Origin: Lacticaseibacillus zhaodongensis
GTDB taxonomy: Bacteria > Bacillota > Bacilli > Lactobacillales > Lactobacillaceae
Direction of reading: 5' to 3'
Length of the DNA stretch: 64,000 bases
Assembly (NCBI RefSeq): GCF_009687905.1
Contig: NZ_BLBG01000001.1
Span: 434,001 to 498,000, forward strand
Shown: positions 61,479 through 64,000 of the stretch, in pieces
How positions within the stretch are numbered: the first letter of the stretch is position 1
Layout: every line of letters starts with the position of its first letter
Notes under the pieces: generated by a model
The model's database searches: none
Told to the model about the DNA's origin: nothing
Seen by the model: only the letters and a program-made list of their open reading frames with translations
Program-made: the position numbers and the translations under genes

Positions 61479-62375
61479 GTGGACGAATTAGAGGATTTTG
61501 TCCGTTATCTAGCAGTTGAGCGACACTACTCACCGCAAACAGTTAAGGCGTACCGCCGGGATGTACAGTCGTTTTTGGATTTTATCAAGGCCACTGGAGA
61601 CAAGGATGATTTGCTCAAGGTCGACACCCTGGATGTTTCTGCTTACCTTGACTATATGGACGAGCGGGATTACAGCCCCGCGACGACTTCACGCAAGCTT
61701 AGTAGTCTGCGTGGCTTTTACCGTTACTTGCTCAAAATTGGCAGCGTTCAAGAAAACCCCTTCGCAATGGTCGAAAGTAAGAAGGGGCACCGGCGTCTGC
61801 CCCACTTCTTCTACGAGCCGGAAATCGCCGAGCTCTTTAAGGCCGTACAGGGGGATGATGCTCTCACAGTGCGCAACCGCGCTATTCTTGAAGTCCTTTA
61901 CGACACTGGTATCCGGGTTTCTGAGTGCGTCAATCTTACCTTGGAGCAGATCGACTTTAACACGCAGTCGATGCTTATCCACGGGAAGGGCGACAAGGAT
62001 CGCTACGTTGTTTTTGGTGACAGTTGCCAGGCGGCTCTGAAGCGGTATCTGAATTCCGCACGTAAGGAGCTGGGCGGTATCAAAAGTCTGGTCGAACCGC
62101 ACGTGTTTTTGAATCAACACGGCCATCCGCTCACGGCGCGCGGGGTGGAATACATCCTGGATCAGGTCATCAAACAGACAAATCTGACCAGCAGCATTCA
62201 TCCGCACATGTTGCGGCACAGCTTTGCCACCCACATGCTCAACCACGGTGCAGATTTGCGCACGGTGCAGGAACTACTGGGACATGCCAGTTTATCCACC
62301 ACCCAGATTTACACGCACGTGACCACCGAGCACATGCTGGATGATTACAAACGCTATTTTCCTAAGCATAAGTGA
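61479..62375 (+). CDS. xerC: Tyrosine recombinase XerC
   Basis: 298 residues from GTG 61479, seven bases after GGGAGGTGA; an ATG at 61464 lies inside the SD itself and is unlikely. N-terminal core-binding domain, then Arg146 (TGIRVSECVNL), His243-Arg246 (HMLRHSFATHML), His269 (LGHASLS) and Tyr278 (TQIYTHVT). Partner of XerD at 12221. Followed by hslV-hslU, as in most Bacilli (codV-clpQ-clpY). Confidence 0.95.
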   Translation: MDELEDFVRYLAVERHYSPQTVKAYRRDVQSFLDFIKATGDKDDLLKVDTLDVSAYLDYMDERDYSPATTSRKLSSLRGFYRYLLKIGSVQENPFAMVESKKGHRRLPHFFYEPEIAELFKAVQGDDALTVRNRAILEVLYDTGIRVSECVNLTLEQIDFNTQSMLIHGKGDKDRYVVFGDSCQAALKRYLNSARKELGGIKSLVEPHVFLNQHGHPLTARGVEYILDQVIKQTNLTSSIHPHMLRHSFATHMLNHGADLRTVQELLGHASLSTTQIYTHVTTEHMLDDYKRYFPKHK

Positions 62376-62469
62376 CACATTGTCATAAATCAGCCTAAAG
62401 AACGATGCTTATCCGGGCTTGTGGCGGTAAGATGTGTCACACAATCTGAAGAAAGAGGCTCATTAAAAC

Positions 62470-62994
62470 ATGACAACAATTGCAGCAGTAAGAAAAGATG
62501 GTCATACAGCAATCGCCGGTGACGGCCAAGTGACGGCCGGTGAGAAGACGATTATGAAGGGGTCGGCGATGAAAATTCGCCGCATCTACAATGATCAAGT
62601 AGTTATTGGTTTCGCTGGTGGGGTTGCGGATGCGATCACCCTCCAGGAATGGCTCGAAAAGAAGCTGGAATTGTTCCAAGGCAACTTGCGCCGTGCCGCC
62701 GTTGCCCTTGCGCAGGACTGGCGGAAGGATCCCACCCTGCAGAAGTTGGAAGCAATGCTGATCGCGATGGATAAAGATGACCTGCTCCTGATTTCCGGCA
62801 ACGGGGAAGTGATCGATCCGGACGAAGATGTGGTCGCGATTGGTAGCGGCGGTAATTTTGCCCAGGCAGCCGCGGTGGCAATGCTCCGGCACAGTACCGG
62901 GATGGACGCTGCGGAGATTGCTAAGGAGGCGGTCGGAATCGCCAGCACCATCGACATCTTCACCAACCAGAACATCCACGTCGAATCTTTGTAG
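62470..62994 (+). CDS. hslV: ATP-dependent protease subunit HslV
   Basis: 174 residues. Proteasome-like peptidase of the HslUV complex. Begins MTTIAAVRKDGHTAIAGDGQVT; after removal of Met the N-terminal Thr is the nucleophile, as in most HslV (Bacillus ClpQ uses Ser). GSGGNFAQAAA forms the active-site wall. Twelve bases before hslU. Confidence 0.96.
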   Translation: MTTIAAVRKDGHTAIAGDGQVTAGEKTIMKGSAMKIRRIYNDQVVIGFAGGVADAITLQEWLEKKLELFQGNLRRAAVALAQDWRKDPTLQKLEAMLIAMDKDDLLLISGNGEVIDPDEDVVAIGSGGNFAQAAAVAMLRHSTGMDAAEIAKEAVGIASTIDIFTNQNIHVESL

Positions 62995-63006
62995 GAGGCG
63001 CCACTA

Positions 63007-64000
63007 ATGCAAACACCAAAGCAAATCGTTGCTGAGCTAGACAAGTACGTCATTGGTCAGGATGAAGCTAAGCGGGCCGTTGCGGTTGCCCTCTATAACC
63101 GCTGGCGGCGGATGCAGCTGAGCGAGAAGATGCAACAGGACATTACGCCGAAGAACCTGCTGATGATCGGACCTACCGGGGTCGGTAAGACCGAAATTGC
63201 CCGGCGGTTAGCCAAAATCGTGAACGCACCCTTCGTGAAGGTCGAAGCCACGAAGTTTACTGAAGTTGGTTACGTGGGCCGGGACGTTGAATCTATGGTG
63301 CGGGACTTGGTTGATGTCGCCGTGCAAATGGAAGAGAACAAGCAGTATGACAACGTCCGGGGGCGCGCCGAGAAAGAAGCCAACAAGCGACTCGTCAAGC
63401 TGCTGGTTCCCGGCATCAAGAAGGAAAAACGCCAGAACACCATGGCCGACATGATGAGTGCACTGACGGCCTTGCAGAATGGTCAGCCGGCTGATAAAGC
63501 TGACGGGGAAGAAGTCACCGATTCGATTCGCGACGAGCGCCTTTCCGTTTCCGAACAGCTCGACAAGGGACTGCTCGAAGACCGGGAACTGACCGTGCAG
63601 GTTAACGACGAGAAGAAGCCAGCTGGTGGTGGCAATGATATGTACGGCCAGATGGGCATTGACCTGAGCGAAACCTTGGGCAATTTGATGCCCAAGAGCA
63701 AGGTCGAACGGACGATGACCGTGCGCGAGGCCCGCGAAGTGTTCATTCGTGAGGAGTCAGCCAAGCTCGTCAACCATGCCGATATCTACCACGATGCCAT
63801 TCAGCTAGCCGAAAATTCCGGGATTATCTTCATCGATGAGATTGATAAGATTGCAGCTGGTAGCAAGAAGTCTGGTAGTGGTGAGGTTTCCCGGGAAGGC
63901 GTGCAGCGCGATATTTTGCCAATCGTTGAAGGGTCGCAGGTTTTCACCAAGTATGGCTTGGTCAACACCGACCATATGCTGTTCATTGGGTCCGGGGCCT
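63007..64000 (+). CDS. hslU: ATP-dependent protease ATPase subunit HslU (3' end outside window)
   Basis: 331 residues visible of about 465. AAA+ unfoldase that feeds HslV. Begins MQTPKQIVAELDKYVIGQDEAKRAVAVAL, Walker A GPTGVGKT at 55-62, the intermediate I-domain (about 110-240) and Walker B IIFIDEIDKI at about 273-282. Open to the window end, with no lesion. SD TAGGAGGCG. Confidence 0.97.
   Translation, partial: MQTPKQIVAELDKYVIGQDEAKRAVAVALYNRWRRMQLSEKMQQDITPKNLLMIGPTGVGKTEIARRLAKIVNAPFVKVEATKFTEVGYVGRDVESMVRDLVDVAVQMEENKQYDNVRGRAEKEANKRLVKLLVPGIKKEKRQNTMADMMSALTALQNGQPADKADGEEVTDSIRDERLSVSEQLDKGLLEDRELTVQVNDEKKPAGGGNDMYGQMGIDLSETLGNLMPKSKVERTMTVREAREVFIREESAKLVNHADIYHDAIQLAENSGIIFIDEIDKIAAGSKKSGSGEVSREGVQRDILPIVEGSQVFTKYGLVNTDHMLFIGSGA

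Overview
The window is a stretch of a low-copy-repeat, GC-rich (about half or slightly more G+C) chromosome from a member of the Lactobacillaceae. Several things support this: the gene order clpB-rpmF, dnaE-pfkA-pyk, cvfB-xerD-ribT-scpA-scpB-rluB, cmk-rpsA-der-hup and rbgA-rnhB-dprA-topA-xerC-hslV-hslU; the RFN-controlled riboflavin importer RibU; the phenolic acid decarboxylase/PadR pair; and the degenerate PHP domain of DnaE. A high-GC Lacticaseibacillus-like species is the best guess, but the species cannot be fixed from the sequence alone.

Layout. 1-4.7 kb: 3' part of clpB, rpmF, a DUF1836 regulator, a lipoprotein and a small membrane protein. 4.8-11 kb: dnaE, then the glycolytic pair pfkA-pyk. 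11-15.6 kb: a long structured leader followed by cvfB, xerD, ribT-like, scpA, scpB and rluB (translation, chromosome dimer resolution, condensin). 15.6-16.4 kb: FMN riboswitch and ribU. 16.5-23.7 kb: a RecQ-partner HTH protein, recQ, a LysM membrane protein, cmk, rpsA, der and hup. 23.7-24.6 kb holds no gene but two large imperfect palindromes. 24.6-29.8 kb: TPR protein, cca, an ABC-F ATPase and hemolysin III. 29.9-34.9 kb: degV, then ypmR-ypmS-msrA-yozE-S41 protease. 35-41.8 kb: a hypothetical protein, a candidate small RNA, a GIY-YIG/DUF2075 protein, a GNAT, a diguanylate cyclase and tex. 42-56.2 kb is the accessory part: rsgA, a flavoprotein fragment, tetR-oxidoreductase, a wrecked toxin-antitoxin pair, a GGDEF-EAL protein, padA/padR, a LysR-linked cupin operon, a second diguanylate cyclase, marR-MFS, DUF2798 and an internally deleted aldo/keto reductase. 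56.4-64 kb returns to core genes: rbgA-rnhB-dprA-topA, xerC, hslV and the 5' part of hslU.

How the parts work together. Most of the window is housekeeping (replication, chromosome segregation, translation, glycolysis, protein quality control). The accessory part is a set of small regulator-plus-target units (TetR, PadR, LysR, MarR), each with a visible operator candidate. Three membrane proteins for making or breaking c-di-GMP lie within 15 kb, which is notable for a lactobacillus.

Most unusual signals. (1) A family of about 118-bp palindromic intergenic repeats with five copies here; their arms differ between copies but stay complementary, which points to selection or formation at the level of a hairpin. 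(2) A short minus-strand transcription unit at about 35.48-35.66 kb with a near-consensus promoter and a strong terminator but no convincing ORF, a candidate small RNA. (3) Two unrelated 220-250 bp multi-hairpin palindromes between hup and the TPR gene. (4) A structured leader of over 200 nt before cvfB. (5) A probable CTG start codon for rsgA.
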